Origin: Pontibacter oryzae | GTDB lineage: Bacteria > Bacteroidota > Bacteroidia > Cytophagales > Hymenobacteraceae | DNA: 64,000 nucleotides | Direction of reading: 5' to 3' | Assembly: GCF_003576375.1 (NCBI RefSeq) | Contig: NZ_QWGE01000003.1 | Span: 186,001 to 250,000, forward strand | In this document: positions 1 through 6,859 of the stretch, piece by piece | How positions within the stretch are numbered: the stretch's first letter is position 1 | How the letters are laid out: the number at the start of each line of letters is the position of its first letter | Notes under the pieces: generated by a model | The model's input: only the letters and a program-made list of their open reading frames with translations | Database searches by the model: none | Told to the model about the DNA's origin: nothing | Made by a program: the position numbers and the translations under genes

Positions 1-1
1 G

Positions 2-1576
2 TTTTTGGCTCGCGCGCTGCCGATCTACGATAGTGCTGGCAACATTACCATGTGGGTCGGCTCACATACCGACATTGAAGAGCAGAAGCAGATGATGCTG
101 AAGCTGGAGGACAGCAACAGTAAGTTTATGATGTTAGCGGAGTCTATCCCTCATATTGTGTGGAGCGGAAACCCTGACGGACATGTGGACTACTTTAACC
201 AACAGTGGTACGACTACACCAAAATGACGCAGGAAGAGACGCTGGGTTTTGGCTGGGGACCATCGCTGCACCCCGACGACCAACAACCCACCGTAAACGA
301 CTGGCTACACTCCATGCGCACCGGCGAGAAGTACGAGCGAGAGCTGCGCCTGCGCGACATCAACACCGAGGACTACCGCTGGTTTCTGGCACGTGCCCTC
401 CCTCACCGCAATGCCGAAGGGGAGATAGTTAAATGGTTCGGAACAGCCACCTACATACATGAGCAAAAGTTACTTCGCGAGAAAGTAGAGGAATCCGAGA
501 AGCAGTTCCGGTTCCTGGCCGAGTCTATCCCGCAGCTGGTTTGGACCACGCGCCCGGACGGATATACGGACTATTTTAACAAACGCTGGTACGAGTACAC
601 GGGCATGAAGCTTGAAAATAGCTTAGGTGATGCTTGGAACACTGTGCTGCACCCGGATGACCAAAAGCGAGCCATTGAACGCTTCCAGTATTCTCTCCGC
701 ACCGGTGAGTACTATGAAATAGAATACCGCATCAAGAATGGGTATAATGACACTTACCGCTGGTTTCTGGGCCAGGGCATGCCGATGCGCGATGAGCAGG
801 GGAATATAATCAAATGGTTCGGCACCTGCACTGACATTGAGGATCACAAGCGCGCGGAGGAGGAGCTGGTGGAAAAGAACATTGAACTAGAACGCATCAA
901 CCAGGACCTGGACAGCTTTGTATACACAGCCTCTCATGACCTGAAACTGCCGATCATTAACATGTCCGGCATCTTTGACGAGTTGATGAATGATGCAACG
1001 TTCAACGACCCGGACGCCCCGAAGCTAATCGAAATGTTCAACAAGTCTCTAAAGCAGCTGCACAACACCATTTACGACCTAAGTGAGGTAGTGCGTATAC
1101 AGCGCACGAAAGACCATAAACTGGATGACATAGACCTTAACGAAACAATAAAGGATGTGCTGACAAGCGTACAAGATCAGATCGATAGTATGGGGGCCAA
1201 AGTCTCAGTTGACTTCTCTGCTGTAGATAAAGTGCCGTTTACACGCTCCAGCCTAAAGAGTATACTTTATAATTTGGTGAGCAATGCCTTAAAGTATCGC
1301 TCCCCGGACCGTATGCCGGAAATTAGTGTTACATCTGCCCTTAAGGCTGATTACATAGAACTGAAAGTACAGGACAATGGACTGGGCATCGACATGAATA
1401 AACACGAGAGCAAGCTATTCCAGATGTTTAAGCGATTCCATAGCCACGTAAAAGGCTCAGGACTAGGATTATACATTGTAAACAGGCTCTTAAGCAACCA
1501 CGGCGGCTATATCAACATCGAAAGCTCCGTAAACGAGGGTACTACCTTTTACCTATACTTTAAACTGAAGAAATAA
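2..1576 (+). CDS. Multi-PAS sensor histidine kinase, 5' end outside window
   Basis: Sensor kinase that should autophosphorylate on His and pass the phosphate to a response regulator. The frame is open from the first bases and begins inside the end of a PAS/PAC domain, so the true start lies upstream; the TTG at base 5 is not a credible start. Numbering from base 5, two further complete PAS/PAC domains span about residues 40-150 and 165-280, each with the bacterial PAS_3-type pattern (DYFN..WY.YT, LHPDD, YRWFL). A helical linker follows, then an H-box with His311 in SHDLKLPI, an N-box (NLVSNALKY), and G boxes DNGLGID and GSGLGLYIV. No membrane segment is seen in this part. The one-domain regulator at 1591 follows by 14 bases and is the likely partner. 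Kinase assignment is firm; the signal is unknown. Confidence 0.9.
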   Translation, partial: FLARALPIYDSAGNITMWVGSHTDIEEQKQMMLKLEDSNSKFMMLAESIPHIVWSGNPDGHVDYFNQQWYDYTKMTQEETLGFGWGPSLHPDDQQPTVNDWLHSMRTGEKYERELRLRDINTEDYRWFLARALPHRNAEGEIVKWFGTATYIHEQKLLREKVEESEKQFRFLAESIPQLVWTTRPDGYTDYFNKRWYEYTGMKLENSLGDAWNTVLHPDDQKRAIERFQYSLRTGEYYEIEYRIKNGYNDTYRWFLGQGMPMRDEQGNIIKWFGTCTDIEDHKRAEEELVEKNIELERINQDLDSFVYTASHDLKLPIINMSGIFDELMNDATFNDPDAPKLIEMFNKSLKQLHNTIYDLSEVVRIQRTKDHKLDDIDLNETIKDVLTSVQDQIDSMGAKVSVDFSAVDKVPFTRSSLKSILYNLVSNALKYRSPDRMPEISVTSALKADYIELKVQDNGLGIDMNKHESKLFQMFKRFHSHVKGSGLGLYIVNRLLSNHGGYINIESSVNEGTTFYLYFKLKK

Positions 1577-1590
1577 CACTGATATAGAAC

Positions 1591-1998
1591 ATGAGAAGGC
1601 TCAATACCATACTGCTTATCGATGATGATGACACCACAAACTACCTGAATCATCGTTTACTTAACCGCCTGGAGGTCGCTCCGGACATACGTGTCGTGAT
1701 GAATGGCGAAGAAGCCATTGACTATTTGAACAAGTCGTTTGCCAGCGTGGATGGCTACCCACGCCCTGACCTTATCTTTGTGGATATCAAAATGTCGGTA
1801 ATGGATGGCTTTGAGTTTCTGGAAGAGTACCAGCAGTATGCCGATGCGCAGAAGCGTGAGATAGTGCTGCTCATGCTCACATCCTCTGCCAGCTTCTATG
1901 ACCTGGAAAAGCTGAAGCACTTCCCGGACGTGCGCAGGCATTACTCCAAGCCGCTGGCTGAAGCCGATGTACGCGAAATTTTGCACGAGTTCTTTTAA
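1591..1998 (+). CDS. Single-domain response regulator (CheY-like receiver)
   Basis: A stand-alone receiver domain of 135 residues with no output domain. The acidic pocket is at residues 11-14 (IDDDD), the phospho-acceptor is Asp65 in FVDIKM, the Thr/Ser switch is in LMLTSSA, and the conserved Lys is in SKPL near the C-terminus. It follows the multi-PAS kinase by 14 bases and is probably co-transcribed with it. Kinases and lone receivers paired this way usually act in phosphorelays or by protein-protein contact rather than by binding DNA. It ends just before a strong terminator, so the pair forms the end of an operon. Confidence 0.92.
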   Translation: MRRLNTILLIDDDDTTNYLNHRLLNRLEVAPDIRVVMNGEEAIDYLNKSFASVDGYPRPDLIFVDIKMSVMDGFEFLEEYQQYADAQKREIVLLMLTSSASFYDLEKLKHFPDVRRHYSKPLAEADVREILHEFF

Positions 1999-2020
1999 AC
2001 GCCTACACAACCCAAACGCA

Positions 2021-2042
2021 AGGCACCTCTCTAGAGGTGCCT
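2021..2042 (+). terminator. Rho-independent terminator after the kinase/regulator pair
   Basis: A 10-bp perfect stem (AGGCACCTCT with AGAGGTGCCT) and a 2-base formal loop, followed by a T-rich run at 2041-2050. Confidence 0.85.
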
Positions 2043-2159
2043 TTTTATTTCTGCAAGGTGCTGTATTTCAACTATAGCTTTACTAATACCGTACAATTTA
2101 ATGCCCGCCATTGCGCAGGTACCGAAATGTAGAACACCAAATAAGACAGAAACAGCGTT

Positions 2160-2990
2160 ATGGAAAATAACCCAGAAAATAGAAGCAGAGAAAATCGAAA
2201 CAACCAGCAAATTGGCCGCGATTTATATAACAAAGAGCACCAACCTAACAGCCCGCAGGGCCAGCAACGCTACGGATACCGTGGCCAGGACGACAGACAG
2301 TGGGGCGAAGGCAACTACTTCCACACAGGGCCAAGCCCACGCGGTGCCCAAGACAAGCCAGAGCAACGCTACGGCGAGAATTACCAGCACGACCGCCGCA
2401 GCACCTATGCCCAAGACCGAAACGCTCACCTAAACGACCATTACGGCTCCGAGGCAATGAGCTCTTACCGCAACGAGCGCAGCCGCATCGACCACGGCGA
2501 CCGCGGCAGTAACTACCAGCACAGCCAGGAACATAGCATGCGGCGCCCGCACACACCAGGCGGCTCGTTGCAAGGCAACCGCTCCGATGTGCACGGCTAT
2601 CAGAACGACCAATGGCGCGAAGGCCCAGGCAGCCGTAGCCGCTACAAGGAAGATGACTTTAGGTATGGCAGTGGCTCCCACAACTGGTACACAGAAGGCC
2701 GCTACACACCCGACAGCGACGCCACAGCCCCGCATCCACGAGACCATCGCGGTTTTATGGAACGCGTAAAGGATACCTGGAACGATATCTGGCACTCCGA
2801 TGATCCAGGCTATAACCCGCCCCACCATCAGTCGCAGGCAAGCCGTTCAGACTCCCGAGAGCGCTACGGATCGGAACAGTATCGCAACCGTAACTTTGAC
2901 AGAGGCTATGAGGGTGGGCCACGCTGGGCTGACGAAGGCGACTCCGGCAAGGATAATTACTATGATAATATTAACAAGGACCGACGCTAA
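2160..2990 (+). CDS. Disordered, Arg/Tyr/Gly/Asn-rich hydrophilic protein
   Basis: No catalytic family is recognised. The 276-residue product is almost entirely polar: rich in Arg, Asp, Asn, Gln, Gly, Tyr, His and Ser, with recurring RYG, YGSE, GYRG and RSR-type pieces, and almost no aliphatic residues. The only part that looks able to fold is about residues 195-215 (GFMERVKDTWNDIWHSDDP), an amphipathic Trp-containing segment recalling the short SWFGD-like motifs of other Bacteroidota disordered proteins; that comparison is from memory. There is no signal peptide or membrane segment, so it is probably cytoplasmic. The start is the ATG at 2160. Such composition suits a hydrophilin, a desiccation or salt stress protein, or an RNA-binding condensate former; the choice between these is inference. 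A second disordered gene follows at 3188, separated by a terminator. Confidence 0.7.
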   Translation: MENNPENRSRENRNNQQIGRDLYNKEHQPNSPQGQQRYGYRGQDDRQWGEGNYFHTGPSPRGAQDKPEQRYGENYQHDRRSTYAQDRNAHLNDHYGSEAMSSYRNERSRIDHGDRGSNYQHSQEHSMRRPHTPGGSLQGNRSDVHGYQNDQWREGPGSRSRYKEDDFRYGSGSHNWYTEGRYTPDSDATAPHPRDHRGFMERVKDTWNDIWHSDDPGYNPPHHQSQASRSDSRERYGSEQYRNRNFDRGYEGGPRWADEGDSGKDNYYDNINKDRR

Positions 2991-3042
2991 AACGTATAAA
3001 CTTTAGATTAAGTAGAATTGGTAGTAGATTAAGTTTTAGTTA

Positions 3043-3086
3043 GTGAAATAGTAAAGCCGGCCTGATAGCCGGCTTTGCTATTTCAC
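3043..3086 (+). terminator. Terminator, extended perfect stem
   Basis: GC core AAAGCCGGC/GCCGGCTTT with loop CTGATA. The stem continues after one T/G mismatch into a 9-bp AT-rich outer stem (GTGAAATAG/CTATTTCAC). Confidence 0.85.
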
Positions 3087-3187
3087 ATTTTTATGCGTAT
3101 CTTAAAAGGAACCTCCTGATTATCAAGCCGTACATTATTTAGAGATTAGATCAATCCGGAAAGAATTATTTATCTAAGAAATTAACT

Positions 3188-3655
3188 ATGCATAACGAAG
3201 AGCACGACCCTAGGCACCCGCACCATTGGGAGCACCAGCGCCATCGCCGTGAAGAGCAGCACCACAAGCACCATCAACACCCGGAGAACTTTAATGACTT
3301 TGGGAGCAGATGGGGCGAGCCCGCCCCACGACTTACCAGAGACCACTCCGATTGGCAGCCACGTAATACTGACCGCTTCGAGGAAGAAGGCAGATACCAT
3401 AGAGAGGAAGATTGGCTACCTGAAGGCCAGCGCCGGCATCAGCACCCGCAGCGATATCAGCACCACCCGCAGCAGCATTATCACCCCATGAATCAGCAAC
3501 AGCCACATGAGCCCATTTGGCGCCAGCGCGACGTGCACTTTGCCCCAAGCAACCAGCGTGTTGAAGATAGATGGCACGAGGACCCTACTATGCCTTACCC
3601 GCAACGCCGCCAGCCACGCCACTACGATGGTTTCTGGCAGGAGTATGAGGACTAG
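3188..3655 (+). CDS. Histidine-rich disordered protein
   Basis: No family recognised. About 24 of 155 residues are His (around 15 %), concentrated in residues 2-31 (clusters such as HPHH and HHKHHQH) and again around residues 88-112. Arg, Gln, Glu, Pro and Trp make up most of the rest, and no stretch is long or hydrophobic enough for a signal peptide or helix bundle. The start is the ATG at 3188. His density of this kind can bind Zn, Ni or Cu, so metal buffering is a reasonable hypothesis, but there is no metal transporter next door. The gene lies after the Arg/Tyr-rich disordered gene with a terminator on each side, so it is likely expressed alone. Reality of the gene is supported by its bounded position and lack of a competing frame. 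Confidence 0.65.
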   Translation: MHNEEHDPRHPHHWEHQRHRREEQHHKHHQHPENFNDFGSRWGEPAPRLTRDHSDWQPRNTDRFEEEGRYHREEDWLPEGQRRHQHPQRYQHHPQQHYHPMNQQQPHEPIWRQRDVHFAPSNQRVEDRWHEDPTMPYPQRRQPRHYDGFWQEYED

Positions 3656-3683
3656 GAAGTATAAACACAAAGCACAGATGATA

Positions 3684-3711
3684 AAAGCCGGACTTATCCG
3701 GCTTTCGTTTT
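3684..3711 (+). terminator. Terminator between convergent genes
   Basis: Stem AAAGCCGG (3684-3691) with CCGGCTTT (3698-3705), followed by a T run. The minus-strand gene at 3730-4314 ends just beyond it, so it may act in both directions. Confidence 0.75.
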
Positions 3712-3729
3712 TTGTGGCTGCTTACACGT

Positions 3730-4314
3730 TTAAAAATGCTTCCTGATGCCCACGCCTACCGATATTAACTCTGGCAGCCCCGGCACCATGTTTACCGATA
3801 ACTCTGTGTTTTGCTTAAGCATATAATTATACTCAAACTCTCCGCCATACCAGTAAAACTTATATTGCCAGCCGCCACTTCTACTAAAATAGCCGTCGTC
3901 CTCGTAATCCTGCATTTTGTTCCAGTCTTGGCGGTATACTAGTGTAGGGCCAAACCCACCGTTTACAGAATGCCGACCACTCTGCCAGATTACTCCGCGC
4001 CAGCCCAGGTGTGTAAACCCTGCAAACTCGGCGGCACAGTCAGCATACAGTCCCTGCTCCACCCGGATGCTCAGCCTATCGCGCCATACAAAGCGCTCAT
4101 AGCCTACAATCCCGCCCAGGTTCAGCACAAAAATTCCGTTATCATCCAGCCGGTTAGGGAACAGGGATGGGTTTCTTACTTGCCTGATGTGCCCGGAAAG
4201 CCCAAAAAATTTGAGCGTTACCGCATTTTTAAGCATAGTACTCTCCTGAGCCAGCGCCGGAAACTGGCTGCAAAGTATAAAAAGCCATAAAACTACACTT
4301 CTCACCTTCTGCAT
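3730..4314 (-). CDS. Probable outer-membrane beta-barrel protein with signal peptide
   Basis: A 194-residue exported protein of unknown function. Residues 1-22 form a signal peptide (basic start, hydrophobic core LWLFILC, cleavage around ALA-Q). The mature part is built of alternating aromatic/polar beta-strands (VTLKFFGLSG, GIVGYERFVW, RLSIRVEQGLYAD, VNGGFGPTLVY, YKFYWYGGEFEYNY) and ends in IRKHF. A C-terminal Phe after an alternating strand is typical of outer-membrane barrels folded by BamA. By strand count this would be a small 8-strand barrel. It is transcribed away from the aminotransferase gene at 4478; the divergent spacer holds a perfect inverted repeat (4322-4355). Confidence 0.7.
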   Translation of the reverse strand: MQKVRSVVLWLFILCSQFPALAQESTMLKNAVTLKFFGLSGHIRQVRNPSLFPNRLDDNGIFVLNLGGIVGYERFVWRDRLSIRVEQGLYADCAAEFAGFTHLGWRGVIWQSGRHSVNGGFGPTLVYRQDWNKMQDYEDDGYFSRSGGWQYKFYWYGGEFEYNYMLKQNTELSVNMVPGLPELISVGVGIRKHF

Positions 4315-4321
4315 ATACTAG

Positions 4322-4355
4322 GTTTATACTTGTTGCATTATAAACAAGTATAAAC
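4322..4355. repeat. Perfect 13-bp inverted repeat in divergent spacer
   Basis: GTTTATACTTGTT (4322-4334) and its exact reverse complement (4343-4355) flank an 8-base gap. Each arm carries one copy of the TATACTT/AAGTATA word that is over-represented throughout the window. It lies between divergent genes, so it could be an operator or a hairpin in the minus-strand leader. No T run follows, so it is not a typical terminator. Confidence 0.6.
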
Positions 4356-4477
4356 TTTCAGTAAACTATTAAGGGCGAGCGCAGTACACTTTGCAAAGCT
4401 CTCCCGTTTATTCTTCCGAAAAAGCGCTAACTTAGGTTTAGGTTATACTTGGCCTCGCGCTATCTTATACGTACCAT

Positions 4478-5626
4478 ATGATATCATACCCTACAAGCAA
4501 ACTCCCTGATATTGGCTCCAGTATTTTTTCGGTGATGACTGGGTTGGCCAATGCCAGCCAGGCCATTAACCTTTCGCAGGGCTTCCCCGATTTTGACTGC
4601 CCGGAGCAACTGGTACAGCTAGCGGCAAAGTATATGCACGAAGGCTTTAACCAATACGCTCCCATGGCCGGCATGCCGCAACTGCGCCATCAAATCAGCT
4701 TGAAAACCGGGAAACTCTACGGCTACCAACCAGACCCGGAAACAGAGATAACGGTAACCTCTGGGGCCACCGAGGCGCTGCATGCAGCCATTACTGCCGT
4801 TGTAAAGCCCGGCGATGAAGTTGTGGTGCTGGAGCCCTGCTATGATAGCTATGTGCCTGTTATACGTTTGTGCGGCGGCGTGCCTGTTTTTGTATCGCTG
4901 GCCTTGCCAGATTTCTCGGTGGATTGGGACCAGGTGAAAAAACGACTTTCTTCCCGTACCCGGCTCATTATCATTAATACGCCGCATAACCCTACTGGCG
5001 CCATACTTACCAGGCAAGACATGGACATATTGGCAAACCTGATTAATAGCACCGACATACTCGTGCTGAGCGATGAAGTATACGAGCACATGGTTTTTGA
5101 CGAGCAGGAGCACTACAGCGTGTTGCAGCATCCGGGCTTGCGGGAGCGCAGCTTTGTAGTATCATCCTTTGGCAAAACGTATCACACAACGGGTTGGAAA
5201 ATTGGGTATGCCGTGGCTCCTGCTCCGCTTACCGCCGAGCTGCGCAAGATGCACCAGTTCATAACATTTAGTACAGCTACGCCTCTGCAATTGGCCATCG
5301 CCGATTTTATGGATGAGGAGGCGCATTACCTGGAGTTGCCGGCTTTCTACCAGGCCAAGCGCGATTATTTTATAGCACAGCTGCAAGCATCTCGTTTCGA
5401 ATTTATACCTTCGGCGGGCACCTATTTTCAGTTGGCCAGGTATAGCAACATTACTGCAGAACATGATCTGGAGTTTGCTCGCCGCCTCACTACAGAAACC
5501 GGCGTGGCAGCTATACCTGTTTCAGCTTTCTATCACGACAAGACCGACAATAAGTACCTGCGCTTCTGCTTTGCCAAAAGCGAGGAAACCCTGAAAGCTG
5601 CCGGCGAGCGGCTTGCCAAAGTATAA
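4478..5626 (+). CDS. ybdL: Methionine aminotransferase (YbdL-like, PLP-dependent class I)
   Basis: Fold-type I PLP aminotransferase of 382 residues, the normal family length. It probably re-aminates 4-methylthio-2-oxobutyrate to methionine using glutamine, as known for E. coli YbdL. Visible motifs are NLSQGFPDFD (31-40), SGATEA (95-100), NPTG (171-174), LSDEVYEH with PLP-binding Asp199, the Schiff-base Lys233 in SSFGKTYHTTGWK, and a C-terminal LRFCFAKS with the substrate-carboxylate Arg. The omega-amidase gene starts 80 bases downstream on the same strand. That enzyme removes the alpha-ketoglutaramate produced when glutamine is the amino donor, so the two form a coherent salvage pair. The start is the ATG at 4478. 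Confidence 0.88.
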   Translation: MISYPTSKLPDIGSSIFSVMTGLANASQAINLSQGFPDFDCPEQLVQLAAKYMHEGFNQYAPMAGMPQLRHQISLKTGKLYGYQPDPETEITVTSGATEALHAAITAVVKPGDEVVVLEPCYDSYVPVIRLCGGVPVFVSLALPDFSVDWDQVKKRLSSRTRLIIINTPHNPTGAILTRQDMDILANLINSTDILVLSDEVYEHMVFDEQEHYSVLQHPGLRERSFVVSSFGKTYHTTGWKIGYAVAPAPLTAELRKMHQFITFSTATPLQLAIADFMDEEAHYLELPAFYQAKRDYFIAQLQASRFEFIPSAGTYFQLARYSNITAEHDLEFARRLTTETGVAAIPVSAFYHDKTDNKYLRFCFAKSEETLKAAGERLAKV

Positions 5627-5706
5627 ACCTAGGAGACCATTAGTTTTTGGAGATGCAACGGGGCAAGCGACGCGCTTAACTTTTAAATTTAAGAATCATA
5701 CTTCCG

Positions 5707-6483
5707 ATGAACTTACGTGTAACAATCATACAAACCAGCCTGCACTGGCAGGATGCATTGGCGAATCGCCACATGTTCAGCCAAAAGCTGGAAGCAGCGC
5801 AGCCCAAAACCGACCTGATTGTGCTACCCGAAATGTTTACCACTGGCTTTAGTATGGATGCGGAAAGGCTCGCCGAAAAGGCTGATACCACCACACTTGC
5901 CTGGATGCAGCAAGAAGCCCGGAAGTATGACGCTGTGCTAACAGGCAGCGTGATGGTGCGCGAGGGAGAGCAACACTTCAACCGTTTGTACTGGGTTAGG
6001 CCCGATGGCAGTTATACCAAGTATGATAAAAAGCACTTATTCCGGATGGCCAAAGAGCACCATACATACAGCCCTGGCCAGGAGAGGTTAATTGTAGAGC
6101 TAAAAGGCTGGAAAGTATGCCCGCTGGTTTGCTATGACCTGCGCTTCCCGGTATGGAGCCGCAACAGCCACAACGCCTATGACCTGCTACTGTACGTAGC
6201 CAACTGGCCTAAAGTGCGCAGTTTGCCTTGGCGCACGCTGCTACAGGCCCGCGCCATCGAGAACCTGGCTTACGTAGTGGGCGTGAACCGCATGGGCACC
6301 GACGGCAACAACCACCCCTATTCCGGCGACTCTGCCATCATTCACCCCAAAGGCCACCACCTGCTGGATACTTCCGAAGCCGAAGGCATTCATACGTTGC
6401 AGCTAAGCAAAACGGAGCTGGATGCGTTTCGGGAGGCTTTCCCAGCGCATTTGGATGCAGACGGCTTTACGCTACTGAGCTAA
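5707..6483 (+). CDS. yafV: Omega-amidase, nitrilase superfamily (YafV-like)
   Basis: Carbon-nitrogen hydrolase of 258 residues. The nitrilase triad is visible: Glu42 (LIVLPEMFTTGF), Lys108 (KYDKKHLF) and nucleophile Cys142 (LVCYDLRFPVW). The sequence around them matches the omega-amidase branch (E. coli YafV, mammalian Nit2), which hydrolyses alpha-ketoglutaramate and alpha-ketosuccinamate to 2-oxoacids and ammonia. It follows a methionine aminotransferase on the same strand, which would generate alpha-ketoglutaramate from glutamine; together they make methionine transamination irreversible. The last 17 bases overlap the end of the convergent gene at 6467. The start ATG at 5707 gives the normal N-terminus (RVTIIQTSLHWQD). 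Confidence 0.9.
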   Translation: MNLRVTIIQTSLHWQDALANRHMFSQKLEAAQPKTDLIVLPEMFTTGFSMDAERLAEKADTTTLAWMQQEARKYDAVLTGSVMVREGEQHFNRLYWVRPDGSYTKYDKKHLFRMAKEHHTYSPGQERLIVELKGWKVCPLVCYDLRFPVWSRNSHNAYDLLLYVANWPKVRSLPWRTLLQARAIENLAYVVGVNRMGTDGNNHPYSGDSAIIHPKGHHLLDTSEAEGIHTLQLSKTELDAFREAFPAHLDADGFTLLS

Positions 6484-6859
6484 GAAACCGCTTAACTTCT
6501 TCCAACACCTGCCCTGGCTCAACTTTCAAGTAGCGCACATGCGGCCTGGCATCAAACATTCTTCGCAGCCGGGCGTGCTCGCCTTCTAAAATCACCAGAC
6601 GCTGCGGCCCTTTCCGGAAAATCTCTTCCAGCAAAGGCATCAGGCTGCCCAGGTTTTTGGTGCTTTCATCCGCTTTTATACAGACAATGCTTTGCGTTGC
6701 CTCGCGCAGCATGCGGCGCGCATAGTGCTGCAAAAGCTCATCAGAGGTGGTATCCAGGTCCAGCACTGCTATGTTGGGGAACGCCTGCCGCACCTGCGCT
6801 ACCACGGGTTTCTGGTAGGCACCGGAATCCGTCAAATCAAAGTATAAAAAAGCCTGCAT
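6467..6859 (-). CDS. Hypothetical protein, 130 aa, coupled to the FG-GAP gene
   Basis: No family recognised. The sequence alternates beta-strands and amphipathic helices (AFLYFDLTD, NIAVLDLDTT, QSIVCIKAD, QRLVILEG, VRYLKVEPG), suggesting a small cytoplasmic alpha/beta fold of flavodoxin or Rossmann-like type, without a P-loop or obvious catalytic motif. There is no signal peptide. Its ATG overlaps the stop codon of the upstream minus-strand gene by one base (TAATG), so translation is probably coupled to that secreted protein. The C-terminus overlaps the convergent omega-amidase gene by 17 bases. Confidence 0.65.
   Translation of the reverse strand: MQAFLYFDLTDSGAYQKPVVAQVRQAFPNIAVLDLDTTSDELLQHYARRMLREATQSIVCIKADESTKNLGSLMPLLEEIFRKGPQRLVILEGEHARLRRMFDARPHVRYLKVEPGQVLEEVKRFLSSVA

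Noticed and set aside
2160..2990. Alternative frames at 2101-2433 and 2245-2556 as genes
   Set aside because: Overlapping low-complexity frames inside the Arg/Tyr-rich gene; their composition only reflects its repeats.
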